Source of the DNA: Halochromatium sp.
GTDB lineage: Bacteria > Pseudomonadota > Gammaproteobacteria > Chromatiales > Chromatiaceae
Reading direction: 5' to 3'
Assembly: GCA_010912705.1 (NCBI GenBank)
Contig: POWB01000001.1
Coordinates: 248,001-312,000, forward strand
DNA length: 64,000 bases
Shown: in pieces, positions 19,410 to 29,133 of the stretch
How positions within the stretch are numbered: position 1 is the first letter of the stretch
How the letters are laid out: every line of letters starts with the position of its first letter
The notes under the pieces: generated by a model
Told to the model about the DNA's origin: nothing
The model's database searches: none
What the model saw: only the letters and a program-made list of their open reading frames with translations
Program-made: the position numbers and the translations under genes

Positions 19410-20258
19410 ATGAGCAACGACATCGCGGCCATTGGAACGTTATCGACTGGTAACATCGATAGTTACATCTCGAGCGCCTACCAGATTCCAGTCCTGACCG
19501 CCGAAGAGGAGCGTTCCCTCGCCCTCAGACTGCGAGACAACGGCGACATGATGGCAGCACGGCGACTCGTGCTGTCCCACTTGCGGTTCGTGATCCGGAT
19601 CGCACGCGGTTATCTAGGCTACGGTCTGCCTCTGCCGGACCTCATCCAAGAAGGGACGGTCGGCCTGATGAAGGCCGTGCGCCGTTTCGACGCGGATGTG
19701 GGTGTTCGGCTCGTCTCGTTCGCCGTGCACTGGATTCGCGCCGAGATCCACGAATACATCCTGCGCAACTGGCGCATCGTCAAGGTGGCAACGACCAAGG
19801 CCCAGCGTAAGCTGTTCTTTAACCTGCGCAGCTCGAAGAAGCGCCTAGGCTGGTTCACCAAGCAAGAGGTCGACGAGGTCGCCGCTGATCTCGGTGTCAA
19901 GCCTGAAACTGTGCTGGAGATGGAGTCCCGACTCTCGAGCCATGACATGTCTTTCGACGGTCACGACGACGATGATGACGAAGCACCCTCGGCACCATCG
20001 ACCTACCTTCCGGACATGCGCATGGAGCCTGGAGCCGCCCTCGAGCGTGAGGACAATGATGGCTGGCAGCGTGAGCGCCTATTCGCGGCGCTCGAGCAGC
20101 TTGATGAGCGCAGCAAGACCATCTTGCGCGAGCGCTGGCTGAACGAGCGGAAGCAAACGCTACACGAGCTAGCTCAACAGTTTAATGTCTCTGCCGAGCG
20201 CATCCGCCAGATCGAGAAGAATGCGATGAACAAGCTTCGCGTCCAGCTTGAGCTCTAA
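19410..20258 (+). CDS. rpoH: RNA polymerase heat-shock sigma factor RpoH (sigma32)
   Basis: RpoH directs transcription of heat-shock genes such as lon, clpP and clpX. The 282-aa protein shows region 1.2/2 (SYISSAYQIPVLTAEEERSL), region 2.2 (DLIQEGTVGLMKAVRRFD), the RpoH-box region (KAQRKLFFNLRSSKKRLGWF) and region 4 (ERIRQIEKNAMNKLR). An acidic DDDDDEAPSAPS linker lies before region 4. It follows ftsX after 256 nt, the usual gammaproteobacterial order, and has its own promoter and a hairpin downstream. Confidence 0.97.
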   Translation: MSNDIAAIGTLSTGNIDSYISSAYQIPVLTAEEERSLALRLRDNGDMMAARRLVLSHLRFVIRIARGYLGYGLPLPDLIQEGTVGLMKAVRRFDADVGVRLVSFAVHWIRAEIHEYILRNWRIVKVATTKAQRKLFFNLRSSKKRLGWFTKQEVDEVAADLGVKPETVLEMESRLSSHDMSFDGHDDDDDEAPSAPSTYLPDMRMEPGAALEREDNDGWQRERLFAALEQLDERSKTILRERWLNERKQTLHELAQQFNVSAERIRQIEKNAMNKLRVQLEL

Positions 20259-20295
20259 CCGCCCATCGCTGTCAATCTGGACAGCACTGCATGCC

Positions 20296-20336
20296 AACCG
20301 CGAGATCCTAGCCATCAGGTTGGGATCTCGCGTTGT
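20296..20336 (+). terminator. Hairpin terminator after rpoH
   Basis: AACCGCGAGATCC (20296-20308) pairs with GGGATCTCGCGTT (20322-20334) across a 13-nt loop, about 40 nt after the rpoH stop. The tail TGTATTTG is only weakly U-rich. Confidence 0.6.
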
Positions 20337-20432
20337 ATTTGAGAAGAGCCACAGATAGATACAGATCAGGGGCGGAACAACATCGGCATCTATGGCACCA
20401 TTTCCACCTCTGTCGCACACGCCACCTCAAAG

Positions 20433-21986
20433 ATGCCGATGATTACAACCTTCGCACACTCAGGCGTCCGTACCGGTCTGTCCGGGCTTGTCGCCATCGT
20501 TCTCCTAAGCTTGCCGATGTTAGCCAGTGCAGCCGTACCGGCGACACCGGTGATGACCCTCTACAAGTTCAATGGACCCTTGGAGGTCCCGTACTACAAC
20601 ATCGGCGCCAATGGCCCAGGCGGTCGCGCCGGCAGCTTGCCGCAGGGCACCTCGGTGATCCCCTGCCTGGTGGTCCGCAATGGACGCGCCCTCACCGATG
20701 CCAAGGGCACCCCCTATGTCGGCTTCGAGGTGGTCGTGAATCCGTCCAAGGATAAAGGCCAGGCCGCCACGCGCAAGTTCGAGCGGACTTTCGCCGAGCG
20801 CGAGGCGCTGAAGGTCAAGAACCATCATTGCGACAGCAGCGTCCGTCATGTACTCAACGTGCGCGATCTCTATGTGCTTAAGAAACCGCCTTTCTTCGAC
20901 CCGCCCGGCAAGGGTGACCCTGCAGCCGCCGAGCGTGAAGGTCAGACCGAGCTAGACAAGATCGTCCGCGTCTTCCATAACTCCCCGGAATGCGCCGCAG
21001 TCGACCAAGACGCCATCGGCCGCCGTGCTCGGCTTGCACGCGCCTGGGACCGCTTCATCGCCAAGCATGACGGGCGCTGGGATGCCACCACCCTCGCCCG
21101 CGCCAAGCACCTCGACTATGCCATGCGCACCGCTATCTTCGAGGGACATCTTGACCGTGGCTGCACCGCCTATGGTGCCTGCGAGCGCAACGTCGTCGTG
21201 CTCTCGATCCGTAATCGCGGGGTCGGGCAGTGCCTGAAGCGACAGGGCTGCCAGTTCCCTGGCGACTTCCAGGGCATCGCATCCGATGTCGGCCAATACA
21301 ACATCTGGGATGCCTATCTGACCCAGATCTCGGGGCTCACCTCTTGCTACCTGCGCACCGATCTGGCAAAGCAGGGTGACTATCCCCTCTACCAGGGCAT
21401 CTACAGCCAGAGCGTCGGCGACGCCGAGACCATCCTCTACGGTGGCACGCCCGCATTGGCCAAGGTCTTTCCCGGAAACAGTCTCAACGAGCTCACCGAG
21501 CTACGCCACTACTACCATCCGCCAGCCATGGGCAAATGCTTTCCGCAACATGATCGCGTCGAATATATGTCGGGTGCAGTGGCCGAAAATGGACCCGATC
21601 ATGTATTGATTGCAAATACAAGGATCAAGGTCGGCGACCGAGTCGGCAGCGGCTATCGCTTCAAAGAATTCCGCTTTGACCAGGTCGGGCGAGACGACGC
21701 GATACGCACCGAGGACAACTACCCAGGCTTCATCGTCGATGGCCGCAAGGTTAGCCTCGGTGGAGGTGGAGGCTGCACGCCCTATGGCGTCTCCAGTGGC
21801 TGCCGCTTCTCAACTGTCGGTCGCTACCGCCGCACACCAAGCTGGCTCAGCGCCGGCAAGCCGCTTGCGCTGAATTGCCGCATCAGCGACCGCGGCGCAT
21901 CCTGCAGGGGCAGCGGCCGTGAACAGTCGGTCACCGTCGGGGGCGCTTGTGACATCGAGATGATGCCGGTCTCGCGTGTACACTGA
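20433..21986 (+). CDS. Secreted cysteine-rich protein of unknown function
   Basis: I do not recognise this family. The 517-aa protein has a clear signal peptide (GLVAIVLLSLPMLASAAVPA). The mature part contains more than ten cysteines, several in small clusters near residues 240-310 and in a Gly-rich C-terminal region (LGGGGGCTPYGVSSGCRF), which suggests disulfides in the periplasm or outside. No membrane segment follows the signal peptide and no catalytic motif is obvious. The start could be ATG 20433 or 20439. The next gene begins 40 nt downstream on the same strand. Confidence 0.8.
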   Translation: MPMITTFAHSGVRTGLSGLVAIVLLSLPMLASAAVPATPVMTLYKFNGPLEVPYYNIGANGPGGRAGSLPQGTSVIPCLVVRNGRALTDAKGTPYVGFEVVVNPSKDKGQAATRKFERTFAEREALKVKNHHCDSSVRHVLNVRDLYVLKKPPFFDPPGKGDPAAAEREGQTELDKIVRVFHNSPECAAVDQDAIGRRARLARAWDRFIAKHDGRWDATTLARAKHLDYAMRTAIFEGHLDRGCTAYGACERNVVVLSIRNRGVGQCLKRQGCQFPGDFQGIASDVGQYNIWDAYLTQISGLTSCYLRTDLAKQGDYPLYQGIYSQSVGDAETILYGGTPALAKVFPGNSLNELTELRHYYHPPAMGKCFPQHDRVEYMSGAVAENGPDHVLIANTRIKVGDRVGSGYRFKEFRFDQVGRDDAIRTEDNYPGFIVDGRKVSLGGGGGCTPYGVSSGCRFSTVGRYRRTPSWLSAGKPLALNCRISDRGASCRGSGREQSVTVGGACDIEMMPVSRVH

Positions 21987-22026
21987 TGCGCACCCCACTC
22001 TGTCTCGACCGAGGTCCAAGCAGACG

Positions 22027-22380
22027 ATGATCGGACTCAAGCGTTTCAACTGCCCGCACTGTGGCTATCGATTCTCTTGGCGAGAGCGCAGTCGCTTCAG
22101 CGATGTGCTCGGCCTCAAGCGCCGCGCCGCTGCCTGCCCTGGCTGTGGCACCGAGCTGACCTGGGACAAGTGGCCCTGGCGTCTGCTCTATCTAGGCACC
22201 TTCGGGCTGATGCTGGCGGTCATCCTGATCCGCTTCCTGCTGCCTGAGACCGAGCTAAGCGATATCCTCTTATTGATCCTTGAGCTACCGCTGATCACAG
22301 TGATGCTGGTCTCCGCGTATCGACTCAAGCTGATTCCGGCTACTCTGGACTCTCACCCAGGGTCTGATAGTACTGCTTGA
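22027..22380 (+). CDS. Zinc-ribbon membrane protein, unknown function
   Basis: ATG 22027 (MIGLKRFNCPHCGYRFSW) gives a 117-aa protein. Two CxxC pairs (CPHC and CPGC) about 40 residues apart form a likely zinc ribbon at the N-terminus. Two membrane helices follow (LLYLGTFGLMLAVILIRFLL and ILLLILELPLITVMLVSAY). Such proteins are common but functionally undefined. Its 3' end overlaps the convergent ATPase gene by about 41 nt. It may be cotranscribed with the secreted protein upstream. Confidence 0.75.
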   Translation: MIGLKRFNCPHCGYRFSWRERSRFSDVLGLKRRAAACPGCGTELTWDKWPWRLLYLGTFGLMLAVILIRFLLPETELSDILLLILELPLITVMLVSAYRLKLIPATLDSHPGSDSTA

Positions 22381-23767
22381 TGTCTTCACCGATGGTGGCA
22401 GTGATCTGATAGAAGACCTCGTGCGAGATGCACACCGGCTCATCATCGACCTGATCGGCCTGAGCGCAGGTCTCGGCGATGAGCCGATAGAGGTAGTTGA
22501 GCACGAAGCGCGGTTGGCGAAGCTTATCGAGGGCGCTGAGGATCTCACGCTGCGGGATCACCGAGGCGAACAGCTTATTGAGCGGATAGGGGTCGCTGGG
22601 ATCAGCCCGACAGATGCGCAGCCGCGCTGACATCATATCGAACAGCTGCTTATCGCCCCAGCGGAAGGGATAGATGATCTTTTGCTTATCGAAGCGCGCC
22701 TCGTTGGCCTTCTCGGAGCCGGCCTTGCGCACCGCCTCATAGAGCTGGCGCGGTAGCAACATCTTGAAGCTCAGGTTCGGATGCAGTTGCAGGATGCGAT
22801 TGTTCCAGAGCGGCCAGACGAAGGCCTCCATGCGCTCGCGGTCACCATTGATCAACGAGGGCTCGTCGACCTTATCCATCACCACCACGATCTGCTGGTA
22901 GCCAAGGTTGAGCGCGACATCAATAAACTTGGTCACGAACAGCCGGCGCACATCATCGTCATCGCGCCAACCGGTGCGCTTGACATCCTGGTCCTTGAGA
23001 TAACCCTGGGGGATCGAGCGCAGCGCACGCTCAACATCCCGGGCATTGCGGTCCCGGACCAAGATCTCACGCTCGGCCGCGCGCGCAACACCGCGATAGA
23101 AGGCGCTCCGGACCAGCGGCAAAATCCCGAACGATAGCAGCGCCGCACTGGATTCCTTGAGGCTGCTGAAGAAGCCCCCGATCAGCCCACGTGGCAACAG
23201 ACGCTTAGACAGCGACGCCATGATGCGGTTGTAGCGATCCGGGGGCCCGCTGACATAGAAGGCCATCAACATCATCAGATCGTGACGCTGATACTGCTCC
23301 AGCCGCTCCAACGGCAAGTCAGCGTCCTTGATCTCCTGGAGCAAGGATTCCATGCCACAGACCAAGATCGCATCCAGATGCTGGGCGAGGCCGAAATCCT
23401 GCAGCGTCACCGCCACCTCACGCCGGCGATCCTGATCGCTCTTGCGCTTAAAGGCCTCGAGGAAGCCGTTGAAGTCATCATAGTGCAGCATCAGGATGCG
23501 GTTCTGATGCTGGCTGTTGAAGTGCTCGATGTTCTTTTCCAACGCTAGGCGAAGCGCTGATTTGCCGCTGCCTTTGACGCCGAAGATCATCGAGGTGCCG
23601 CGACCAGGCGGATCACCAAAAAATTTGTCCCAAGCCTGATGATTGAAGGTGTAGCCCGCTTCGTTGACGAGATCCTCGAAGACCTTGTCGTTCTGCGCTT
23701 CTTCCTCGATGAACGGGTTACGAGCCAGTCCATGAGACTTGAGAAACTGAGCCATCGCAATGGACAT
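22340..23767 (-). CDS. P-loop ATPase of unknown function
   Basis: The 475-aa protein has a Walker A GVKGSGKS (about residues 63-70) and a Walker B-like QIVVVMDKVDEPS (about 291-303). The N-terminal NPFIEEEAQND and the LMLHYDDFNGFLEAF block resemble STAND/KAP-like ATPases that couple to membranes or partner proteins. A moderately hydrophobic stretch at about 195-225 might associate with the membrane. I cannot name the family. The next gene on the strand, 174 nt away on the 5' side, encodes a small membrane protein. ATG 23755 is an alternative start. Confidence 0.75.
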   Translation of the reverse strand: MSIAMAQFLKSHGLARNPFIEEEAQNDKVFEDLVNEAGYTFNHQAWDKFFGDPPGRGTSMIFGVKGSGKSALRLALEKNIEHFNSQHQNRILMLHYDDFNGFLEAFKRKSDQDRRREVAVTLQDFGLAQHLDAILVCGMESLLQEIKDADLPLERLEQYQRHDLMMLMAFYVSGPPDRYNRIMASLSKRLLPRGLIGGFFSSLKESSAALLSFGILPLVRSAFYRGVARAAEREILVRDRNARDVERALRSIPQGYLKDQDVKRTGWRDDDDVRRLFVTKFIDVALNLGYQQIVVVMDKVDEPSLINGDRERMEAFVWPLWNNRILQLHPNLSFKMLLPRQLYEAVRKAGSEKANEARFDKQKIIYPFRWGDKQLFDMMSARLRICRADPSDPYPLNKLFASVIPQREILSALDKLRQPRFVLNYLYRLIAETCAQADQVDDEPVCISHEVFYQITATIGEDIKQYYQTLGESPE

Positions 23768-23941
23768 GCAGAAATACCTTTTTCGAAGGAAAGCAGCCGC
23801 GCCTGTCGTTCTAGCCCAGTCGTCTCAGAGACGAGGCATCAGGCGCAGGCAGGCCCTCGGGGGATCAGGAATAGACGCAACCGATACTCGGGTTGGCGGC
23901 TAATCGGGTTGGCCGCAAGTCGGGTTAGCGGCCAGTGCCGA

Positions 23942-24217
23942 TCACAGCTTTGGCGAGTGCTCGATCACGATGAACACCAGTACGCCAAACGAAATGACCA
24001 GCATCACCACACGTGGCACCAGCGACTGCCCGGCGTAGCCGCTGAGCTTACGCTTGAGCTCGCAGATAAAACCGCCTTCAGGTGCCTTGCGCAGTTGGCA
24101 AACACGCAGCGCAAAACGCGCAAGCAAACGACGCGCAATATCGAAGATGTAGTAGAGGAAGACGACAAGCGCGACAAAGGTCCCGATGCCAATCAGCCAG
24201 TTTTCAAGATAGCCCAT
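23942..24217 (-). CDS. Small membrane protein with two helices, unknown
   Basis: The 91-aa protein has two hydrophobic helices (WLIGIGTFVALVVFLYYIF at about residues 7-25 and VVMLVISFGVLVFIVI at about 70-85) joined by a basic cytoplasmic loop with two cysteines. No family was recognised. It precedes the P-loop ATPase on the same strand, so the two may act together. Confidence 0.6.
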   Translation of the reverse strand: MGYLENWLIGIGTFVALVVFLYYIFDIARRLLARFALRVCQLRKAPEGGFICELKRKLSGYAGQSLVPRVVMLVISFGVLVFIVIEHSPKL

Positions 24218-24403
24218 GATGATATTCCAAGGTATTGGTCTTGGACAGAGGTCGAACTGTATAACCTCTCCCAGTTAGGGTCTATCCTGCCACAGCATCC
24301 CGGCGCTGTCTTTGCGATCTACGCTACACTTGAGCAGCGCTCGATCCAGGCTGAAGCCAGTCAGAGCGTGAGCTAGTCCATTAAGGGGCATCAAGCCTTG
24401 GTT

Positions 24404-24444
24404 GGCATCTGGCATCTGGCATCTGGCATCTGGCATCTGGCATC
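24404..24444. repeat. Heptanucleotide tandem repeat (GGCATCT)n
   Basis: There are five perfect GGCATCT units followed by a sixth GGCATC. The array runs into the stop codon of the peptide ABC ATPase gene on the minus strand. Confidence 0.95.
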
Positions 24445-26617
24445 AGACTTCGATCCGCAGACAACGCGCGCTCTGCGTCTTGCTGAGCTGAACCGGTTGC
24501 GGGTAGGCCAGTGCGCAGTCGGCAATCGCCTGCGGGCAGCGCGGATGAAAATGGCAGCCCGTCGGCGGCGCGGCTGGTGAGGGCATATCCCCCTCGAGCC
24601 GGATGATCTGGCGGCGCTCAGCCTTATCCATCATCGGCACTGCTGACAGCAAGGCCTGGGTATAGGGGTGACGCGGCGCATCGAGCACCTCGGCAGCGGT
24701 TCCCTGCTCGACGATGCGGCCCAGATACATCACGGCAACCTCATGCGCAAGATAAGCGACGACCGAGATATCATGAGTGATGAAGAGATAGCTGAGCCCT
24801 AGCTCATCCTGCAGCCGCTTGAGGAGATTCAGGATCTGCGCCTGCACCGAGACGTCCAGCGCACTAGTCGGCTCATCGCAGACGATCAGCTTGGGATCAA
24901 CCGCCAGCGCCCGCGCAATGCAGATGCGCTGGCGCTGGCCGCCGGAGAACTCGTGCGGATAGCGCTCCATCGCCTGCTCGCCAATGCCGACCTGCTCCAG
25001 CAGCATCGCGACCCGCCGCCGGCGCGCCGCACGGCCCTTCTCGAGCCCGAGCGATTGCAGCCCCTCGCCGACGATGTCACCGACCAGCATGCGCGGATTC
25101 ATCGAGGCAAAGGGATCTTGGAAGATGATCTGCAGATCCTTGCGATAACGGCGCATCTGCCCGGCGCGGATCGCAGCAAGATCAACGCCGTTATAGCGCA
25201 CAGTCCCACCAGTAGGCGGCTCGAGCCGCAGGATCGCCTTGCCAACGGTGGTCTTACCACAGCCCGACTCGCCGACCAGCGCGAGCGTCTGCCCAGCCTG
25301 CAGACGCAGATCGACACCGTCGACCGCCTTCAGATGGCCGACCGTACTGCGAAACAGGCCGCGCTGGATCGGAAAGTGCACCTCTAGGCCATCGGTGGCA
25401 AGCAATGCGTGCCCCTCAGGCGCAGCCGCCGAGCGGGATAAGGCTGACGCGGCATCCAGCCTGGCGGCATCTAGTGCTTCCGCTTCTGATTCGAGGCCAG
25501 TGGCTGATCGCGGCGCGGTTGCTGTTTCTAGACGCAGAGAGCTAGCGCTTGACTCGACAACGCCAACAGCCGCACTCGCCCGCTGCAAGCGGGCAGGCCC
25601 CTCGGCCCACAGCAAGCAGCGCACAGACTGCTCGAGGTTAGGTTGAAACCAAGCGATCGGCGCTTCGCGACAGGCCGGCATCACCTGGCTGCAGCGATCG
25701 GCAAAGCGGCAGCCGGTGAAGGGCTGATCGAGCGGTGGCACCCGGCCGGGGATCACCGCTAGCTCGCCACGGCGCTTGCTCGCGCTGGGCACGCTCTCCA
25801 TCAACTTGCGACTATAGGGATGCGCCGGAGCGGCGAAGAAGGCATCAACGCTCGCCTGCTCGACGATCTGACCGGCATACATCACCGCAAGGCGATCAGC
25901 GGTCTCGGCGACCACACCAAGGTCATGGGTGATCAGCAGCACCGCCATCCCGGTCTGCGCTTGCAGCCCCTTGAGCAGCTGCAGCACCTGCGCTTGGATG
26001 GTCACATCGAGCGCGGTCGTCGGCTCATCGGCGATCAGTAGCTCGGGATCGCCGGCCAGCGCCATCGCAATCATCACGCGCTGCTTCATCCCCCCCGAGA
26101 GCTGATGCGGAAACTCACCGGCACGCCGCGCAGGGTCCGGGATACCGACCGCACGGAGCAGCTCGACGACCCGTTCGGCGACCTCGGCTTCACCGCTAAA
26201 CAAGCGCCTCTTCAGCAGCGGAGGCGACGCGCCCTGAGCGTTAGATGCGGGTTTATGGAGACGCACCGCCTCGGCGATCTGATCGCCAACCTTCAGCACC
26301 GGATTGAGTGAGGTTTGTGGCTCTTGAAAGATCATCGCCATGCGCCCGCCACGGACGCCCCGCATCTCGCGCTCGGGGAGGCTCAACAGCTCGCTGTCAT
26401 CGAGCTGAACCGAGCCGCCAACAATACGCCCGGACAACGGCAGCAGCCGCATCAGCGTGAGGGCGGTCATCGATTTACCGCAGCCTGATTCACCGAGCAG
26501 CGCCAGGGTCTCACCGCGGCGGATCGAGAAGTCGATGCCATCGCAGACCCGCAGCGGCCGCTCGCCGTTACCCAGCTCAGCGGTCAGATTCGAGACATGA
26601 AGCAAGACGTCGCTCAT
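24443..26617 (-). CDS. Peptide ABC transporter, fused double ATP-binding protein (YejF-like)
   Basis: The 724-aa protein contains both ATPase halves of an oligopeptide/dipeptide importer, as in YejF. The first half has [14 protein letters not shown] and [15 protein letters not shown], the second [15 protein letters not shown] and [15 protein letters not shown]. Each ends with the Opp/Dpp C-terminal region; the first contains [12 protein letters not shown] and the second [13 protein letters not shown], cysteine motifs of oligopeptide ATPases. An Ala/Ser-rich linker of about 70 residues joins them. It is last in a four-gene minus-strand operon with both permeases and the binding protein. Confidence 0.93.
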   Translation of the reverse strand: MSDVLLHVSNLTAELGNGERPLRVCDGIDFSIRRGETLALLGESGCGKSMTALTLMRLLPLSGRIVGGSVQLDDSELLSLPEREMRGVRGGRMAMIFQEPQTSLNPVLKVGDQIAEAVRLHKPASNAQGASPPLLKRRLFSGEAEVAERVVELLRAVGIPDPARRAGEFPHQLSGGMKQRVMIAMALAGDPELLIADEPTTALDVTIQAQVLQLLKGLQAQTGMAVLLITHDLGVVAETADRLAVMYAGQIVEQASVDAFFAAPAHPYSRKLMESVPSASKRRGELAVIPGRVPPLDQPFTGCRFADRCSQVMPACREAPIAWFQPNLEQSVRCLLWAEGPARLQRASAAVGVVESSASSLRLETATAPRSATGLESEAEALDAARLDAASALSRSAAAPEGHALLATDGLEVHFPIQRGLFRSTVGHLKAVDGVDLRLQAGQTLALVGESGCGKTTVGKAILRLEPPTGGTVRYNGVDLAAIRAGQMRRYRKDLQIIFQDPFASMNPRMLVGDIVGEGLQSLGLEKGRAARRRRVAMLLEQVGIGEQAMERYPHEFSGGQRQRICIARALAVDPKLIVCDEPTSALDVSVQAQILNLLKRLQDELGLSYLFITHDISVVAYLAHEVAVMYLGRIVEQGTAAEVLDAPRHPYTQALLSAVPMMDKAERRQIIRLEGDMPSPAAPPTGCHFHPRCPQAIADCALAYPQPVQLSKTQSARCLRIEV

Positions 26618-26702
26618 CGAGGCAGGCCCAGGCAGCGGATCATCATCAAGCAGGTCACAGGCGAGGTCGTCCCGCGGGCACAGAAAAGCAGATCAGGCAG
26701 GC

Positions 26703-28145
26703 TCAAGATGCACCCCGCAGCCGAGGATCGAAGGCGTCTCTGACCACGTCTGCAAGCAGATTGGCGGCGAGTACGAGGGTGAACATGAAGACGAAAGCAG
26801 CCGCCAGCGACCACCAGACCATTGGGTCGCGCGCCAGCTCGAGCCGAGCGCTATTGATCATATTGCCCCAGCTGTTCATGGTCGGATCAACGCCAATATT
26901 GACGTAAGAGAGCACTGCTTCGGCGAGCACCAGGCCGCTGAAATCCAGAACCACTGTGATCATCACGATATGCAGCACATTGGGCAGGATGTGACGTGCG
27001 ATCGCCGTCGAGTGCCGCACGCCCAATGAGCGCGCCGCCTGCACGTAATCCGCCTCGCGCAGCTTCAGCGACTCCCCCCGCAGCAGCCGACAGAGCCCCG
27101 TCCAGCTCGTCACGCCGAGGATGATGCAGAGGAACAGCAGGCGCAGATCGGCACGCTCGACCAGGCTCTGGAATTGATCGGCATGGTTGGTCATATAGAC
27201 CTGCAGCATGAGGATCGCGGCGGCGATCAAGAGCACGCCTGGGATCGAGCTCAGGGTGGTGTAAAGATACTGGATGACATCATCAGTACGACCACCAAAA
27301 TAGCCGGCCATGATGCCTAAGATCACCGCCGCCGGCAGCATCACCAGGGTGGTCAGGGTGCCGATGACCAGTCCGGTACGGATACTCTTCAGGCTTTGGT
27401 AGAACACATCCTCGCCGACCTTGTCGGTACCGAGGATATGGTATTTGGCTGCCAGCTCCGCGGCGACGAAGCTCAGCACCAGCATCAGCGCCAGGGTGAT
27501 CAGGACAGTCCGCCAGGGGGTCTTGGTCTCGCCACGCCAGATCCTGCTCGCGCTGTCATTGAACGACTGCTGCCGGTGCCAGGCGCGCAGCGCAATCAGG
27601 ATCGTCATCACGGCGGTCCAGGCGATCAGACCCTTGACCATGCCAAACAGCCCGCGCAGCAGGATATCGAGATCGCGCTGCGCAGGATCAGCCAGATGCG
27701 CGCCACCATACTCGAGGCGCGGATAACCGCGGATCAGGCTGCCATCCGGCTGCTCGATCGCCTCCTTGACGAACAATTGGATCGCGAAGGGCGCTGAGAA
27801 GGTCTTCTCCTGGCGCTCGCGCAGACCGCTGAGCCAGCGATCCAACACCGAGATGACCTGGGTCGAATAGGTTGGCGCCTGCTGATCAGTCCGCTGATCC
27901 GTCCGCTGATCCGTCAGATCCGCCGGAGCCATCGGCTCGATGAGCGGATGAAAATGCAGCGAATCCAGTAGCCCAATACCAACGTAGAAGACGATCACCA
28001 CCAGTGCGGCAACGCCCACCGGCGATCGCCCGACCTGGCGCCAAGGACCGCGCAGATGCTCATGGCGCGCGGCATAGAGGCCAAAAGCGATGGCAACCGC
28101 GATCAGCAGAAAGATGAGGGCATCGGTGATCAGGATAACGGGCAC
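26703..28145 (-). CDS. Peptide ABC transporter permease (YejE/DppC-like)
   Basis: This is the second permease of the importer. The core binding-protein-dependent transport domain lies at about residues 240-475 with LGTDKVGEDVFYQSLKSIRT and the EAA loop ESLKLREADYVQAARSLG. At 480 aa it is longer than typical DppC (about 300 aa) because of an N-terminal region with extra helices and a periplasmic insert containing TDQRTDQRTDQQ. It starts 10 nt after the first permease gene. Confidence 0.92.
   Translation of the reverse strand: MPVILITDALIFLLIAVAIAFGLYAARHEHLRGPWRQVGRSPVGVAALVVIVFYVGIGLLDSLHFHPLIEPMAPADLTDQRTDQRTDQQAPTYSTQVISVLDRWLSGLRERQEKTFSAPFAIQLFVKEAIEQPDGSLIRGYPRLEYGGAHLADPAQRDLDILLRGLFGMVKGLIAWTAVMTILIALRAWHRQQSFNDSASRIWRGETKTPWRTVLITLALMLVLSFVAAELAAKYHILGTDKVGEDVFYQSLKSIRTGLVIGTLTTLVMLPAAVILGIMAGYFGGRTDDVIQYLYTTLSSIPGVLLIAAAILMLQVYMTNHADQFQSLVERADLRLLFLCIILGVTSWTGLCRLLRGESLKLREADYVQAARSLGVRHSTAIARHILPNVLHIVMITVVLDFSGLVLAEAVLSYVNIGVDPTMNSWGNMINSARLELARDPMVWWSLAAAFVFMFTLVLAANLLADVVRDAFDPRLRGAS
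27881..27916. repeat. 12-nt tandem repeat inside the permease gene
   Basis: Three copies of a 12-nt unit (GCTGATC, C or A, GTCC; last copy slightly changed) encode TDQR repeats in the periplasmic insert of the permease. Confidence 0.85.
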
Positions 28146-28155
28146 GCGATGACCC

Positions 28156-29133
28156 TCAAGACAGCCGCACCCTGGGGTCGACCAGGGTATAGGAGATGTC
28201 GGTCATGATGAGACCGATGATGTAGAGCACCGAGCCGAGGAAGACCATCGCACGCACGATCGAGAAGTCCTGGCGATTGATCGCGTCGATGGTGTAGCTG
28301 CCAAGGCCCGGCACGCCAAAGAAGGACTCGATGATCAGCGCCCCCATGAACAACAACGGCAGCACCGCGACCACCCCGGTCAGGATCGGAATCAGCGCGT
28401 TGCGCAGTACATGCCGGAACAGCACCGCACGCTCGCGCAGCCCCTTGGCGCGCGCGGTCCGTACATAATCGCGGTTGATCTCCTCGAGGAAAAAGGTGCG
28501 ATAGAGCCGAGTGCTGCTGCCGATGCCAGCAACGACACCGACCACCACCGGCAAGATCAGGAACTTCAGCGCCTCAAGACCGCGGTCATAACCGGAGATC
28601 GGCACCAGATGAAACAGCTTACCGATCAAGAATTGCCCACCGATGATATAGAACAGCCCCGAGATCGACATCATCGCCACCAAGAGCACCACACTGCCAA
28701 AGTCGATATAGGTGGCGCGAAAGAACAGGATCATCAACGCGTAGCTGATCGCGATCGCCAGCCCCACCAGCAACGTCGGCAGCGCGATCGCCAGACTCGG
28801 CCACATGCGCTGGCGGATGTCGTAGCCGATATTGCGGCCGCTGTCGGACTGGCCAAAGTCGAAGGCAAACAGCTTCAGCGACTTCTCAAAGAAGATGGTC
28901 TCGGTCAGCGCGCCGAGTCCACCGGCCTCCGCGTTATAGAGCAGCGGCTTGTCATAGCCATGCTCGGCCTTCCAGGTATCGATCGCCTCCTGCGTCACCC
29001 GCTTGTCGCCAAGCTGCATCCGTGCCATGTCATCGGGTGAGTTGACGACGAAGAAGAGCACAAAGGTGATCAGATTGACACCGATCAGGATCGGCAACGC
29101 ATAGAGCAGTCGGCGCAGGATATAGGCACTCAT
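28156..29133 (-). CDS. Peptide ABC transporter permease (YejB/DppB-like)
   Basis: The 325-aa integral membrane protein begins [20 protein letters not shown], the classic DppB/OppB N-terminus. It contains the EAA loop NRDYVRTARAKGLRERAV and ends GLIMTDISYTLVDPRVRLS. It forms the channel with the second permease. Its ATG overlaps the stop of the binding-protein gene by 4 nt. Confidence 0.95.
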   Translation of the reverse strand: MSAYILRRLLYALPILIGVNLITFVLFFVVNSPDDMARMQLGDKRVTQEAIDTWKAEHGYDKPLLYNAEAGGLGALTETIFFEKSLKLFAFDFGQSDSGRNIGYDIRQRMWPSLAIALPTLLVGLAIAISYALMILFFRATYIDFGSVVLLVAMMSISGLFYIIGGQFLIGKLFHLVPISGYDRGLEALKFLILPVVVGVVAGIGSSTRLYRTFFLEEINRDYVRTARAKGLRERAVLFRHVLRNALIPILTGVVAVLPLLFMGALIIESFFGVPGLGSYTIDAINRQDFSIVRAMVFLGSVLYIIGLIMTDISYTLVDPRVRLS

